Source of the DNA: Sphingomonas psychrotolerans
GTDB lineage: Bacteria > Pseudomonadota > Alphaproteobacteria > Sphingomonadales > Sphingomonadaceae
Direction: 5' to 3'
Length of the DNA stretch: 64,000 bases
Assembly (NCBI RefSeq): GCF_002796605.1
Contig: NZ_CP024923.1
Span: 992,001-1,056,000 of the forward strand
Each line of letters begins with the position of its first letter. Position 1 is the first letter of the stretch. The notes below the pieces were generated by a model. The model ran no database searches. It was not told where the DNA came from and saw only the letters and a list, made by a program, of their open reading frames with translations. Made by a program: the position numbers and the translations under genes. Positions 55,054 through 62,944 of this stretch are shown in pieces.

Positions 55054-55070
55054 TTACCCTGTGCGGGTAA
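55054..55070. promoter_or_regulatory. palindrome TTACCC-N5-GGGTAA, site B
   Basis: TTACCC-TGTGC-GGGTAA, 17 bases; its centre is 36 bases from that of site A, between three and three and a half DNA turns. It lies in the divergent region between the DAHP synthase gene and 55146, so it may affect both. Confidence 0.6.
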
Positions 55071-55145
55071 AGCCACCGTTGCGGAGCGATCGTTACGGAC
55101 CCATCGCCGCATCTTCGCGTTGGTGCAGCAACGAAGGAGACGGCC

Positions 55146-55484
55146 ATGGACAATGTGCATCTCGACCTCGAGGAGGAACTCGACCGCGAATTCACGGCCG
55201 AGGAAACGGCTGAGGAAGAAGCGGAGCAGGAAGGCGGCGTCTCCGATTATGTCCCCGACCCGCGCTCATTATGGGGCTCGGAGGCGGCGCGAGCGATGCT
55301 GGTGGTGCTGACCCGGCGGCTGGGTCCCGATTTCGCGCGCGCGGTGAGCGATGAGATGGCGGCGCGGACCTTCTCCTACCAGGCCGGCTGCCCCGACGAT
55401 CGAAGCGACGGCGCGACGATGGAATATCTGCTCAAGGACGGCTTCTGGGACAAATTGTTCGCAGTGGAGCCCGCCGCGAAATAG
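55146..55484 (+). CDS. small acidic hypothetical protein
   Basis: A 112-residue protein with a very acidic N-terminus ([20 protein letters not shown], then EQEGG) and a structured C-terminal half ([33 protein letters not shown]). It is transcribed away from the DAHP synthase fusion gene across a 139-base region that contains the two palindromes. No family recognised. It is preceded by AAGGAGA at a suitable spacing. Confidence 0.7.
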   Translation: MDNVHLDLEEELDREFTAEETAEEEAEQEGGVSDYVPDPRSLWGSEAARAMLVVLTRRLGPDFARAVSDEMAARTFSYQAGCPDDRSDGATMEYLLKDGFWDKLFAVEPAAK

Positions 55485-55485
55485 T

Positions 55486-55566
55486 CGTCCTCCCGGCGAA
55501 CGCCGGGATCTCGTGCGGCTCCTGCCCTGCGCCATCGCCTGAGGTCCCGCGCGCACCGGGATGACG
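55486..55566. repeat. paired inverted repeat (REP-like) in convergent gap
   Basis: CGTCCTCCCGGCGAACGCCG and its inverted, partly degenerate partner ending GCACCGGGATGACG. The right hairpin has lost part of its stem (GTCCCGCGCGCACCGGGA). It separates two convergent genes. Confidence 0.75.
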
Positions 55567-55573
55567 ATCGGAG

Positions 55574-56509
55574 TCAGTACCCCGCTTCCAGATCGACTTC
55601 GTTCACGAGCGGGCGGCCCTCGACGAAGGCGTGGATATTCTCGACGAACAATTGCGCGGCGCGGACGAACATGCGGGTCTGGCTGCGGCCCGACAAATGC
55701 ATCGAATGGAGGATGTTGGGCGCGGTCCACAAGGGATGCTCGGGCGGCAGCGGCTCGGGCGTGACGGTGTCGAGGAACGCGCCGGCGATGCGGCGTTTGG
55801 TCACTGCCTCGATCAGCGCGTCCTGATCGATCAATTCGCCGCGGCCGACATTGACGATCCACGCCGAGGGCTTCATCGCCTTGAACTCGGCCTCGCCGAT
55901 CATCGCGCGGCTCTGCTCGGTGGCGGGGGCGGCGAGAAAGATCCAGTCGAACTCCGCGAGACGATCGCGCCACGCTTCCGGGCCGATCGTGCCCGGCGCG
56001 CCGGTGCGGGTGACGCCGGTGACACTCACGCCGAATGCAGTGAGGCGCTCGCCGATCAGCCGGCCGATCGTGCCATAGCCGATCACCAGCGCGCTGGTTT
56101 CGAACAGTTCGAGCTTTCCGGGCGCCTCGAACGGCCAGATGCGCGTGTCGGCGATACGGACGACCTGGTCGTAGCGCTTGGCGGCGACCAGCGCGCCCAT
56201 CACGGCATATTCGGCCACCGTGTGCGCGTTGACGCCGCTGCCGTTGGTGACGCGGGTGCCGCGCGCGCGAAGCTGGCCCTTGTCGAGCGGATCGAGCCCG
56301 GCATAGATCGTCGAGAGCCATTGGAGCTTGCGCCCCGCGGCGGCGGCGCGCGCCCAATTGGCCGGACCGTTATTGTCGACCCAGCCGATATCGGCATCGG
56401 CGACCATCTCGATCGCTTCGTCGAGGCTGGCGAACCAGTGCAGGTCGAGCCCCGCGGGCAGATGCGGCTCGACCAGCGGCCGGGCAAGTGCGGGGAGGAC
56501 CACCTTCAT
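55574..56509 (-). CDS. D-2-hydroxyacid dehydrogenase
   Basis: A 311-residue NAD(P)-dependent enzyme of the D-isomer-specific 2-hydroxyacid dehydrogenase family. The nucleotide motif is VIGYGTIGRLIGERLTAFGV (GxGxxG, about residues 140-159), the substrate arginine is in NVGRGELIDQDALIEAV (about 222), the glutamate in DTVTPEPLPPEHPLW (about 252) and the catalytic histidine in HSMHLSGRSQ (about 274), where the more usual form is PHxSG. Substrate not assignable; a glyoxylate/hydroxypyruvate-type acid is common. Start at the ATG giving MKVVLPALARPLVEP; overlaps the TM2 gene by four bases. Confidence 0.88.
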   Translation of the reverse strand: MKVVLPALARPLVEPHLPAGLDLHWFASLDEAIEMVADADIGWVDNNGPANWARAAAAGRKLQWLSTIYAGLDPLDKGQLRARGTRVTNGSGVNAHTVAEYAVMGALVAAKRYDQVVRIADTRIWPFEAPGKLELFETSALVIGYGTIGRLIGERLTAFGVSVTGVTRTGAPGTIGPEAWRDRLAEFDWIFLAAPATEQSRAMIGEAEFKAMKPSAWIVNVGRGELIDQDALIEAVTKRRIAGAFLDTVTPEPLPPEHPLWTAPNILHSMHLSGRSQTRMFVRAAQLFVENIHAFVEGRPLVNEVDLEAGY

Positions 56510-56958
56510 CCGGCGTAGCGGCGGGCGTAGCGATGCTCGAACTCGGCGTCGGACATGATCAGATAGCGCACCGTGTCGATCAGTGCCCATAGCCCGGTGA
56601 CGATCAGGCCGACGAAGGTGATCGAAATCACGATCATCAGCACGCCGGTGCCGTTGCGGCCGAGATAGAAGCGGTGGATGCCGAGCGTGCCGAGGAAGAA
56701 AGCGAGCAACGCCGCGACATATTTATTGCGGTCGTTTGCCGCCACCGGGCGATGGGCGACCGACGCGGTGTCCGAATCGGGCAGGCGAAAGATGCGCAAT
56801 GCGCGTGCGCCCTCGGTCGCGAAATCGACGCGCGCGCCAACCGCCGGCCCCTTGTCGCCGCTCCAGTCGCCGGGCCTGAAGCTGTAGCGATGGCCGTCCT
56901 CGCCGGAAATCTGGCCCTCGCCGCTGGTGCGATCGACGCCCAGTACCTGTCCCCGCAT
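56506..56958 (-). CDS. TM2 domain protein with N-terminal OB-like domain
   Basis: A 150-residue protein. The first half (RGQVLGVDRTSGEGQISGED, then DFATEGARALRIF) has the length and pattern of a small cold-shock-like OB fold; the second half is a TM2 domain with two membrane helices and the KYVAALLAFFLGTLGIHRFY and LIVTGLWALIDTVRYLIM signature (F-x3-G-x2-G-x2-R-F-Y-L-G). TM2 proteins are small membrane proteins of unclear function, here fused to a nucleic acid-binding-like domain. Confidence 0.88.
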   Translation of the reverse strand: MRGQVLGVDRTSGEGQISGEDGHRYSFRPGDWSGDKGPAVGARVDFATEGARALRIFRLPDSDTASVAHRPVAANDRNKYVAALLAFFLGTLGIHRFYLGRNGTGVLMIVISITFVGLIVTGLWALIDTVRYLIMSDAEFEHRYARRYAG

Positions 56959-57041
56959 TCTTGCCTCCCGTGTTGCGCGCGTTCTGGCGGAAGCGGGGGT
57001 CGGCGCGCAAGGGGGGCTGTTCGGTCCCGTCTATTTCTATC

Positions 57042-57149
57042 CGTCACCCCGGCCTTGTGCCGGGGTCCACCGACAGGCGGGGGAAGGGCAAGCAGCTCCA
57101 GATTCAGCCGTTGTTGCATGGCGGACCCCGGCACAAGGCCGGGGTGACG
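57042..57149. repeat. perfect inverted repeat of a different family (CTTGTGCC type)
   Basis: CGTCACCCCGGCCTTGTGCC plus GGGGTCC on the left and GGACCCCGGCACAAGGCCGG plus GGTGACG on the right are exact reverse complements over 27 bases. The spacer is about 54 bases. The core (GGCCTTGTGCC) differs from the other copies (GGCGAACGCC / GGCTTTCGCC), so it is another subgroup. Lies between two minus-strand genes. Confidence 0.85.
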
Positions 57150-57174
57150 GTGTGTGGCAAGTAAGCGCGCGCTT

Positions 57175-58668
57175 CTACAGCGCCGGTTTCCAGTCCCAGC
57201 CGAGCGGGTCGCCGTCCATCACTTCGACGCCGGCGGCGGCGAGTTCGTCGCGGATCGTGTCGGAGCGCTGGAAATCCTTCACCACACGCGCCTGCTGGCG
57301 TTCGACGAGGCGGTCGTCGATCTGTTCCGGAGTGAGGGTGGCGTTTGCCGGGCGAACGCGGAGTTCTTCGCGGGTGAGTTCAAGGAGACTTAAACCCAGA
57401 GTGGTATCACAGCGCGCCACGAACTCCAGCCGCTGAGACTCTGATAGGGACCTGTCCCGAACGACACCTTCGAAAATTGACAGAGCCAGAGGGGTGTTAA
57501 GGTCATCTGAAATAGCGCGATCGAACGCAGCATATTCCGCAGGTAGTCGCTGTGTGTTGCTTTCGAGTGCCTGGACTATCGTCGCCCATCCGGCTTTCTT
57601 TACTTCCACGCCAAGCCACTCCGTCATCGCCGGGGCGCTTTGTCGAAGTTGCTCGACAAGACCGACCAACCGCTTGAGGCGGGTGAGCGCAGCCGCGAGG
57701 TTATCGGCGCTGAATTCCAGCTCGCTGCGATAATGCGCCTGCATGCAGAGCAGGCGATAGGCGAGGGGATGGACGCCGGCGTCGATCAGCGACTGAAGGG
57801 TGGTGAAGCCGCCCTTCGACTTGGACATCTTGCCCTGGCGATCGACGAGGAAATTGTTGTGCATCCAGAAATGCGCGCCGGTATCGCTGCACCCGCAAAA
57901 CGCCTGGTTCTGCGCGATCTCGTTGGGGTGGTGGATCTCGCGGTGGTCGATCCCGCCAGTGTGAATGTCGAACGGCGCGCCTAGATATTTCAGGCTCATC
58001 ACCGAGCATTCGAGGTGCCAGCCCGGCGCGCCCTTGCCCCAGGGCGAATCCCATTCCATCTGGCGCTGCTCGCCGGGGGGCGATTTGCGCCAGATCGCGA
58101 AGTCCTGCGGGTGGCGCTTGCCCGCTACCGGGTCGATCCGGCCTTCGCGGACATCGTCCTGCGTTCCGGCAAGGCGACCGTAATCGGCGACGGTGCTGGT
58201 GTCGAAATAGAGGCCGGTGTCGAGTTCGTAGCAATGCCCGGGCGCGATCTGCTTCGCGAAGGCGAGCATTTCCTCGATGTGATCGGTGGCGACCGACCAG
58301 CGCGAGGGCTGGCGGATGTTGAGATCGGCGACGTTCTGCTTGAACGCGGCGGTATAATGCGCGGCAATGTCCCAGATGCTCTTCGCCTGGGTGCGCGCCG
58401 CGGCCTCCATCTTGTCGTCGCCGGCGTCAGCGTCGCTGGTCAGATGGCCGACATCGGTGATGTTGATGACGTGCGTGAGGGGATAGCCCTTCCATGTCAG
58501 CACGCGGCTGAGCGTGTCGGTGAAGACATAGGCGCGCAGATTGCCGAGATGGGCGTAATTATAGACCGTCGGGCCGCACGAATAGACGCGGACGCCCTTT
58601 TCCGGGTCGAGCGGCGCGAAAGGCTCGAGGCTGCGGGTGAGCGAGTTGTAGAGCGTGAGGCCGGACAT
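57175..58668 (-). CDS. cysS: cysteinyl-tRNA synthetase
   Basis: A 497-residue class I aminoacyl-tRNA synthetase. The HIGH-type motif is YNYAHLGNLRAYVFTDTL (HLGN, about residues 37-54), the zinc cysteines are C31 (RVYSCGPTV) and C241-region residues (NQAFCGCSD, ALHxE-type loop HREIHHPNE), and the KMSKS motif is GKMSKSKGG (about 281). The stretch from about 57385 to 57665 (residues 334-428) is clearly more AT-rich than the rest of the gene although the frame remains intact, which suggests gene conversion from a distant relative. Preceded by a REP-like element. Confidence 0.95.
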   Translation of the reverse strand: MSGLTLYNSLTRSLEPFAPLDPEKGVRVYSCGPTVYNYAHLGNLRAYVFTDTLSRVLTWKGYPLTHVINITDVGHLTSDADAGDDKMEAAARTQAKSIWDIAAHYTAAFKQNVADLNIRQPSRWSVATDHIEEMLAFAKQIAPGHCYELDTGLYFDTSTVADYGRLAGTQDDVREGRIDPVAGKRHPQDFAIWRKSPPGEQRQMEWDSPWGKGAPGWHLECSVMSLKYLGAPFDIHTGGIDHREIHHPNEIAQNQAFCGCSDTGAHFWMHNNFLVDRQGKMSKSKGGFTTLQSLIDAGVHPLAYRLLCMQAHYRSELEFSADNLAAALTRLKRLVGLVEQLRQSAPAMTEWLGVEVKKAGWATIVQALESNTQRLPAEYAAFDRAISDDLNTPLALSIFEGVVRDRSLSESQRLEFVARCDTTLGLSLLELTREELRVRPANATLTPEQIDDRLVERQQARVVKDFQRSDTIRDELAAAGVEVMDGDPLGWDWKPAL

Positions 58669-58687
58669 GCGTAGGCCATAGCCATAC

Positions 58688-58769
58688 CGTCATCGCGGCG
58701 AAAGCCGGGATCGCGTGCTGCCAGCTGCTCGCGCATTCGCCTGAGATTCCGGCTTTCGCCGGGATGACG
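58688..58769. repeat. paired inverted repeat (REP-like) upstream of cysS
   Basis: CGTCATCGCGGCGAAAGCCG and GATTCCGGCTTTCGCCGGGA plus TGACG. It lies in the divergent region between cysS and 58898, 19 bases from the cysS start codon and just before the EcfG-type promoter. Confidence 0.85.
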
Positions 58770-58778
58770 TCTTTCGCG

Positions 58779-58803
58779 GGAACGCCCTTGGTTGCCGCGG
58801 GTT
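58779..58803 (+). promoter_or_regulatory. possible EcfG promoter of the stress cluster
   Basis: GGAAC (58779-58783), 16 bases, GGTT (58800-58803), close to the consensus GGAAC-N16/17-CGTT. The first gene of the cluster starts 95 bases further on, without another promoter of this kind in between. Confidence 0.4.
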
Positions 58804-58897
58804 AATCCCGCGAAGCATCCGCCTTTCTGCGGACGCCTGTAAAACTTATCCATATCAATCGGATAGCGGTACGAGCCGCTTTCCGGGGAGAGCGATT

Positions 58898-59059
58898 ATG
58901 TCCGAACACAAGGACCTGTCCGAAGGCGGCGCCAAGGATCGCGGATCGGAACTCGAACCAGGCTCGGATCCCGGGCTGCAGGACGAAAGCCGTCAGGCAG
59001 TCAAGAACCAGGGCAAGGCCAGGCCGGAGGATTATCCCGGCCGCCACGAGCAGAATTGA
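58898..59059 (+). CDS. small hydrophilic protein
   Basis: A 53-residue protein with no hydrophobic segment, rich in E, D, G, K and S (SEHKDLSEGGAKDRGSELEP). Composition resembles small, disordered desiccation-type (Gsi/hydrophilin-like) proteins. GGGGAG at 58883-58888 is a good ribosome binding site. It is followed 11 bases later by 59070 and so is the first gene of the stress cluster. Confidence 0.65.
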   Translation: MSEHKDLSEGGAKDRGSELEPGSDPGLQDESRQAVKNQGKARPEDYPGRHEQN

Positions 59060-59069
59060 GGAGGCGGCG

Positions 59070-59621
59070 ATGAGCGATGTACGCGACGACGCGCCGTCCT
59101 ATGTCTCGAAAGACAGCGACGTTCAGAAAAGCGAGGCGCAGCAGGGCGAAGGCACCGTCTGGGGACGGACGATTTCGATCATGCGGCCTCGCGACGAACT
59201 CTACGCCTTTTGGCGGGACTTCCGGAACCTTCCAGCCTTCATGGAGAACATCGTCGCGATCGAACCGGTGGATACCGGTCGCTCGCGCTGGACAGTGAAG
59301 GGACCCAATGGCGACTATCAATGGACGTCGGTGATCACCGAAGACCGGCCGGGCGAAGCGCTCGCCTGGGCTTCCGACGACGGCGACGTCAAGAATAGCG
59401 GCCGGATCGAGTTCCGCGACGGTCCGCCGGGGCATGGCACCTATGTCCGCGCGATCCTGGCCTACGATCCGCCTGCCGGCTTCATCGGCAAGGCGATCGC
59501 CAAGCTGACCCAGAAAGAGCCGCAGATCAGCGCCACGCGCGACCTGCGGCGCTTCAAGCAGCTGATGGAAACCGGCGAGATCGCGACGACCACGCCGCCC
59601 AATCGCGAGCCCCATAGCTGA
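59070..59621 (+). CDS. SRPBCC family (START-like) protein
   Basis: A 183-residue protein. After a disordered 30-residue N-terminus, the SRPBCC/START-like fold is visible: RPRDELYAFWRDFRNLPAFM plus ENIVAIEPVD (about residues 37-68), TVKGPNGDYQWTSVIT and GRIEFRDGPPGHGTYVRAIL. The fold makes a hydrophobic ligand pocket; substrate unknown. Similar proteins are often encoded with zinc alcohol dehydrogenases in stress clusters, as here. Confidence 0.88.
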   Translation: MSDVRDDAPSYVSKDSDVQKSEAQQGEGTVWGRTISIMRPRDELYAFWRDFRNLPAFMENIVAIEPVDTGRSRWTVKGPNGDYQWTSVITEDRPGEALAWASDDGDVKNSGRIEFRDGPPGHGTYVRAILAYDPPAGFIGKAIAKLTQKEPQISATRDLRRFKQLMETGEIATTTPPNREPHS

Positions 59622-59651
59622 GCTCAAATTCCCGTAAGCGGAGACAGACGA

Positions 59652-60836
59652 ATGCGCGCACTCACCTGGCACGGCAAGCACGACGTGCGGATGGAAACCG
59701 TCCCCGATCCCGAGATCCTCAATCCGCGCGACGCGATCATCAAGATCACCTCGACGGCGATCTGCGGATCGGACCTGCACCTCTACGACGCCTATATCCC
59801 GACGCTCGAGAAGGGCGACATCCTCGGCCACGAGTTCATGGGTGAAGTGGTCGATGTCGGGCCGAAATCGACGCTGAAGAAGGGGCAGCGCGTGGTCGTC
59901 CCGTTCACCATCTCGTGCGGAAGCTGCTTCCATTGCTCGAAGCAGCAATTCTCAGCATGCGAGAACGGAAATCCGGCCGAAAACCAGGACCTCGGCCAGA
60001 CCTTGTACGGCGAGCCGATGTCGGGGCTGTTCGGCTATACCCATCTGACCGGTGGCTATCCGGGCGGGCAGGCCGAATATGTCCGGGTACCGTTCAGCGA
60101 CGTCGGCCCGATCGTGATCCCCGACGGGATGCCCGATGACGACGTGCTGTTCCTGTCGGACATCCTGCCGACCGGCTGGATGGCCGCCGAGAATGCCCAG
60201 ATCGAGCCCGGCGACACCGTCGCGATATGGGGATGCGGCCCGGTGGGGCTGTTCGCAGTGCAATCGGCGTTCAAGATGGGCGCGCACCGGGTGATCGCGA
60301 TCGACCATTTCCCGCACCGGCTGGCGCTGGCGAAACGCTTCGGGGCCGAGACGATCAATTATGAAGAGACCGACACCTATGAGGCGCTGATGGAGATGAC
60401 CGGCTCGATCGGCCCCGATGCAGTGATCGACGCGGTCGGGCTCGAGGCGCACGGCTTTTTCGCCGACAATGTCGTCGACCAGATCAAGGCCTCGACTTTC
60501 CTCGGCACCGATCGGCCGCATGCGCTGCGCCAGGCGATCGTCGCGTGCCGCAAGGGCGGGCGGGTGTCGATCCCCGGGGTCTATGGCGGGTTCGTCGACA
60601 AATTCCCGGCGGGCGCGATGATGGAGAAGGGGCTGCAGATTCGCACCGGGCAGACCCATGTCCAGAAGTATCTGCCGCAATTGCTCGAGATGATCGGCAA
60701 TGGCGAGCTCGATACCACCTTCCTGATCTCGCACCGCCTGCCGCTCGAACAGGCGGTCGAGGGCTACAAGATGTTCAAGAACGAGCAGGACACCTGCACC
60801 AAGGTGGTGCTCAAACCCGGTCTCGAGCTGGCCTGA
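59652..60836 (+). CDS. zinc-dependent alcohol dehydrogenase (formaldehyde dehydrogenase-like)
   Basis: A 394-residue medium-chain dehydrogenase. The catalytic zinc cysteine is in [16 protein letters not shown] (about residue 38), the glutamate and histidine in [15 protein letters not shown] (about 57-71), the structural zinc cysteines in [19 protein letters not shown] (about 89-108), and the NAD motif in [20 protein letters not shown] (about 188-207, GxGPVG). A complete active site is present. The substrate could be an aldehyde or glutathione adduct (S-hydroxymethylglutathione-like); not assignable. Part of the stress cluster. Confidence 0.93.
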   Translation: MRALTWHGKHDVRMETVPDPEILNPRDAIIKITSTAICGSDLHLYDAYIPTLEKGDILGHEFMGEVVDVGPKSTLKKGQRVVVPFTISCGSCFHCSKQQFSACENGNPAENQDLGQTLYGEPMSGLFGYTHLTGGYPGGQAEYVRVPFSDVGPIVIPDGMPDDDVLFLSDILPTGWMAAENAQIEPGDTVAIWGCGPVGLFAVQSAFKMGAHRVIAIDHFPHRLALAKRFGAETINYEETDTYEALMEMTGSIGPDAVIDAVGLEAHGFFADNVVDQIKASTFLGTDRPHALRQAIVACRKGGRVSIPGVYGGFVDKFPAGAMMEKGLQIRTGQTHVQKYLPQLLEMIGNGELDTTFLISHRLPLEQAVEGYKMFKNEQDTCTKVVLKPGLELA

Positions 60837-60847
60837 GGAGAGAGAAT

Positions 60848-61642
60848 ATGGCGAACAAGCTGGCAGTGGTCACCGGCGCCTCGACCGGGATCGGCAAGGA
60901 ACTCGCGAAGATCGCGGCGCGCGAGGGATATGATCTGATCCTCGTCGCCGACGAGCCGCAGATCGACGCGGCGGCGGGCGAGCTCAATGGCTATGGCGTG
61001 GCGGTGGAAGCGATCGAGGCCGATCTCGCGACCTTCGAAGGCAATGACCGGCTGCTCGCGGCGACCGCCGGCCGGCCGATCGCCGTGCTCGTCGCCAATG
61101 CCGGGCGCGGACTGGGGCAGGGCTTTCTCGCGCAGGACGTGACCGAATGGCGCAAGGTGATCGACACCAATGTCACCGGGACCACTTATCTGCTCCAGAA
61201 AGTGCTCCAGCAGATGGTCGCGCGCGACGAAGGCAACGTGTTGATCACCGGGTCGATCGCCGGACTGATCCCGGGCGCGTGGCAGGCGGTGTACAACGGC
61301 ACCAAGGCCTATCTCGACAGCCTGTCTTATGCACTGCGCGAGGAATTGAAGGACACCCGGGTCAATGTGACCGTGCTGATGCCGGGGCCGACCGAGACCG
61401 AATTCTTCGCCCGGGCAGGGATGCTCGATACTCCGGTGGGGGAGGCGGAGAAGGCCGATCCGGCCAAGGTGGCGGAGGATGGCTGGGCGGCGATGACCGG
61501 CCGGAAGCCGCACGTCGTCTCGGGCTTCGTCAACAAGCTCCAGGCCGCGATGAGCCACATCACGCCGGATACGATCAACGCGAAGCTGCACACCGCGCAG
61601 GCCAAGCCAAACGACGAGGGCGAGAGCCGCGGGGGACTTTGA
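60848..61642 (+). CDS. short-chain dehydrogenase/reductase
   Basis: A 264-residue oxidoreductase. The cofactor motif is VVTGASTGIGKELAKIAARE (TGxxxGIG, residues 8-27), ANAGRG replaces the usual NNAG (about 85-90), the catalytic serine is in LITGSIAGLI (about 138), and YNGTKAYLDSLSYAL carries the catalytic YxxxK (about 151-155). It follows the alcohol dehydrogenase by 11 bases. Substrate unknown. Confidence 0.92.
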   Translation: MANKLAVVTGASTGIGKELAKIAAREGYDLILVADEPQIDAAAGELNGYGVAVEAIEADLATFEGNDRLLAATAGRPIAVLVANAGRGLGQGFLAQDVTEWRKVIDTNVTGTTYLLQKVLQQMVARDEGNVLITGSIAGLIPGAWQAVYNGTKAYLDSLSYALREELKDTRVNVTVLMPGPTETEFFARAGMLDTPVGEAEKADPAKVAEDGWAAMTGRKPHVVSGFVNKLQAAMSHITPDTINAKLHTAQAKPNDEGESRGGL

Positions 61643-61643
61643 T

Positions 61644-61671
61644 CGTCATCCCGGCTTTCGCCGGAGTGACG
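61644..61671. repeat. single half of the REP-like element
   Basis: CGTCATCCCGGCTTTCGCCG then GAGTGACG: one hairpin only, no inverted partner next to it. It lies directly after the SDR stop and before a minus-strand gene, so it could terminate transcription. Confidence 0.75.
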
Positions 61672-61675
61672 TAGG

Positions 61676-61951
61676 TCAGACCGTCTCTTCTTGCCCGATC
61701 GCGGCGCGGACCATTGCGTTCCATATCTCCGCGGGATCGCTGCCCACGGCGCGGCCGGCTTCGACCATTTCGGGAGTCGGTTCGCGCAGGGTGCGGAGAA
61801 TCGCCAGCGCTCGCCCGACTTCCTGCTGCCAGGCCGCGTCCACTGCGCCACCGGCGCTACCGTCGTGCCCTTCGCCATTGATGCTGAGCGCTTCGGCGGC
61901 GATCACGCGGGCGATTCGCTCGACGGGCGAAGTGACGGAAATATCGGTCAT
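61676..61951 (-). CDS. small hypothetical protein under an EcfG promoter
   Basis: A 91-residue soluble protein, mostly helical (RIARVIAAEALSINGEGHDG, LAILRTLREPTPEMVEAGRA). No family recognised. Preceded by a consensus EcfG promoter, with the start codon 34 bases from its -10 element. Confidence 0.65.
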   Translation of the reverse strand: MTDISVTSPVERIARVIAAEALSINGEGHDGSAGGAVDAAWQQEVGRALAILRTLREPTPEMVEAGRAVGSDPAEIWNAMVRAAIGQEETV

Positions 61952-61984
61952 TAGGGATGCTCCTGTCGCGGTCTCGCAAACTGC

Positions 61985-62010
61985 AACGCGCGCCGCGCAG
62001 ACCGCGTTCC
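61985..62010 (-). promoter_or_regulatory. EcfG promoter of 61676
   Basis: On the minus strand GGAAC-N17-CGTT, an exact match to the general stress sigma factor consensus. Located 34 bases upstream of the start codon. Confidence 0.65.
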
Positions 62011-62013
62011 GGC

Positions 62014-62232
62014 CTAGGCGGCCAGTGCCGACACCGTGCGGGGGTGCATCGCGCCATTGCCCGATGCGCCCCCGCCGATCAGCGGCAGCGCGGTGCCGCA
62101 AAAGGCGCATTCGGCAGTGAGTCGCCCAATCATCCAGTGCGAGTTGCCGCAGCCCGGGCAGTGATTCGTTTCCTGCGGGCGATAGGCGATGCGGTAGCCC
62201 GACAGCGCCTGACGGAGGCCGAAATCGTACAT
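62014..62232 (-). CDS. small zinc ribbon protein under an EcfG promoter
   Basis: A 72-residue protein with two CxxC pairs (NHCPGCGNSHW and AECAFCGTALPL), a zinc ribbon-like arrangement, after an N-terminal tail MYDFGLRQALSGYRIAYRPQ. No catalytic motif. It may act as a protein- or nucleic acid-binding module. Preceded by GGAAC-N17-GGTT, 27 bases from the start codon. Confidence 0.7.
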   Translation of the reverse strand: MYDFGLRQALSGYRIAYRPQETNHCPGCGNSHWMIGRLTAECAFCGTALPLIGGGASGNGAMHPRTVSALAA

Positions 62233-62258
62233 CGTCGTCTCCCTTGATCCTGGGCCAA

Positions 62259-62284
62259 AACCCTCGGCGCGCACGGCTTGTTCC
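62259..62284 (-). promoter_or_regulatory. EcfG promoter of the zinc ribbon gene
   Basis: On the minus strand GGAAC-N17-GGTT, matching the EcfG consensus except for one base of the -10 element. The start codon lies 27 bases downstream. Confidence 0.55.
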
Positions 62285-62452
62285 GCTCCCGGCTCGAAAC
62301 ACGCGCGACGAGGCGTGCTTTTTCACTGTCGAGTGACGCGAAAACCACAGCTGATGAACGGCGGCTAACGGACGCATTCAGGCTCGCCCCATCTGCGGCA
62401 TGGCAGAAGAGTCGGCATGTGGAGGCAAACCAGGCCCCCGAAGGAGGATGAA

Positions 62453-62860
62453 ATGATCAAGTCCCTGTTCAACGCAGCGCTTGCCGCCACCGTCGCTCTC
62501 GGCGGGATGGCAGCCACCCCCGCCGCCGCGCAGGATTATGGCCGCGGCTATTATGAGCGCGACTATCGCGACGGCGGCTATCGCGGCGACCGTGGCTATC
62601 GCGAGGACCGCGGTTATCGCGAGGACCGTGGCTATCGCGGTGACCGTCGCGGCTATCGCAACCGCAATTATCGCCGTTGCTCGAGCGGCACCACCGGCAC
62701 GATCCTAGGCGCAGTCGCCGGCGGTCTGCTGGGCGGCGAGATCGGCCGCGGCAATTCGTATCGCGGCCGCAGCACCACCGGCACGATCATCGGCGCGGGC
62801 GCCGGCGCATTGCTCGGCCGTGAAGTCGACGGCGGCGATTGCCGCGGCCGTCGCCGCTAA
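62453..62860 (+). CDS. glycine zipper protein with tandem YRGDRG repeats
   Basis: A 135-residue exported protein: signal peptide ending PAAAQ (about residue 26), a linker of four tandem 18-base repeats (GYRGDRGYREDRGYREDRGY, bases about 62577-62648) rich in tyrosine and arginine, and a double glycine zipper (GTILGAVAGGLLGGEIGRG and GTIIGAGAGALLGREVD). Two cysteines (RRCSSG, GDCRG) may bridge. A strong AAGGAGGA ribosome binding site is 5 bases before the ATG. The related gene at 42450 has the same zipper layout. Confidence 0.8.
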   Translation: MIKSLFNAALAATVALGGMAATPAAAQDYGRGYYERDYRDGGYRGDRGYREDRGYREDRGYRGDRRGYRNRNYRRCSSGTTGTILGAVAGGLLGGEIGRGNSYRGRSTTGTIIGAGAGALLGREVDGGDCRGRRR

Positions 62861-62944
62861 CCGGCACTGAAGTCAACGCAAGGGCGTCCGCTGCGAAGCG
62901 GGCGCCTTTTGCGTATCTGTTGGGAAGCTGGCTTGTCGAGAAGC

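Noticed and set aside
62577..62665. CRISPR array
   Set aside because: The repeats are contiguous, 18 bases long, in frame and have no spacers; they are coding tandem repeats.
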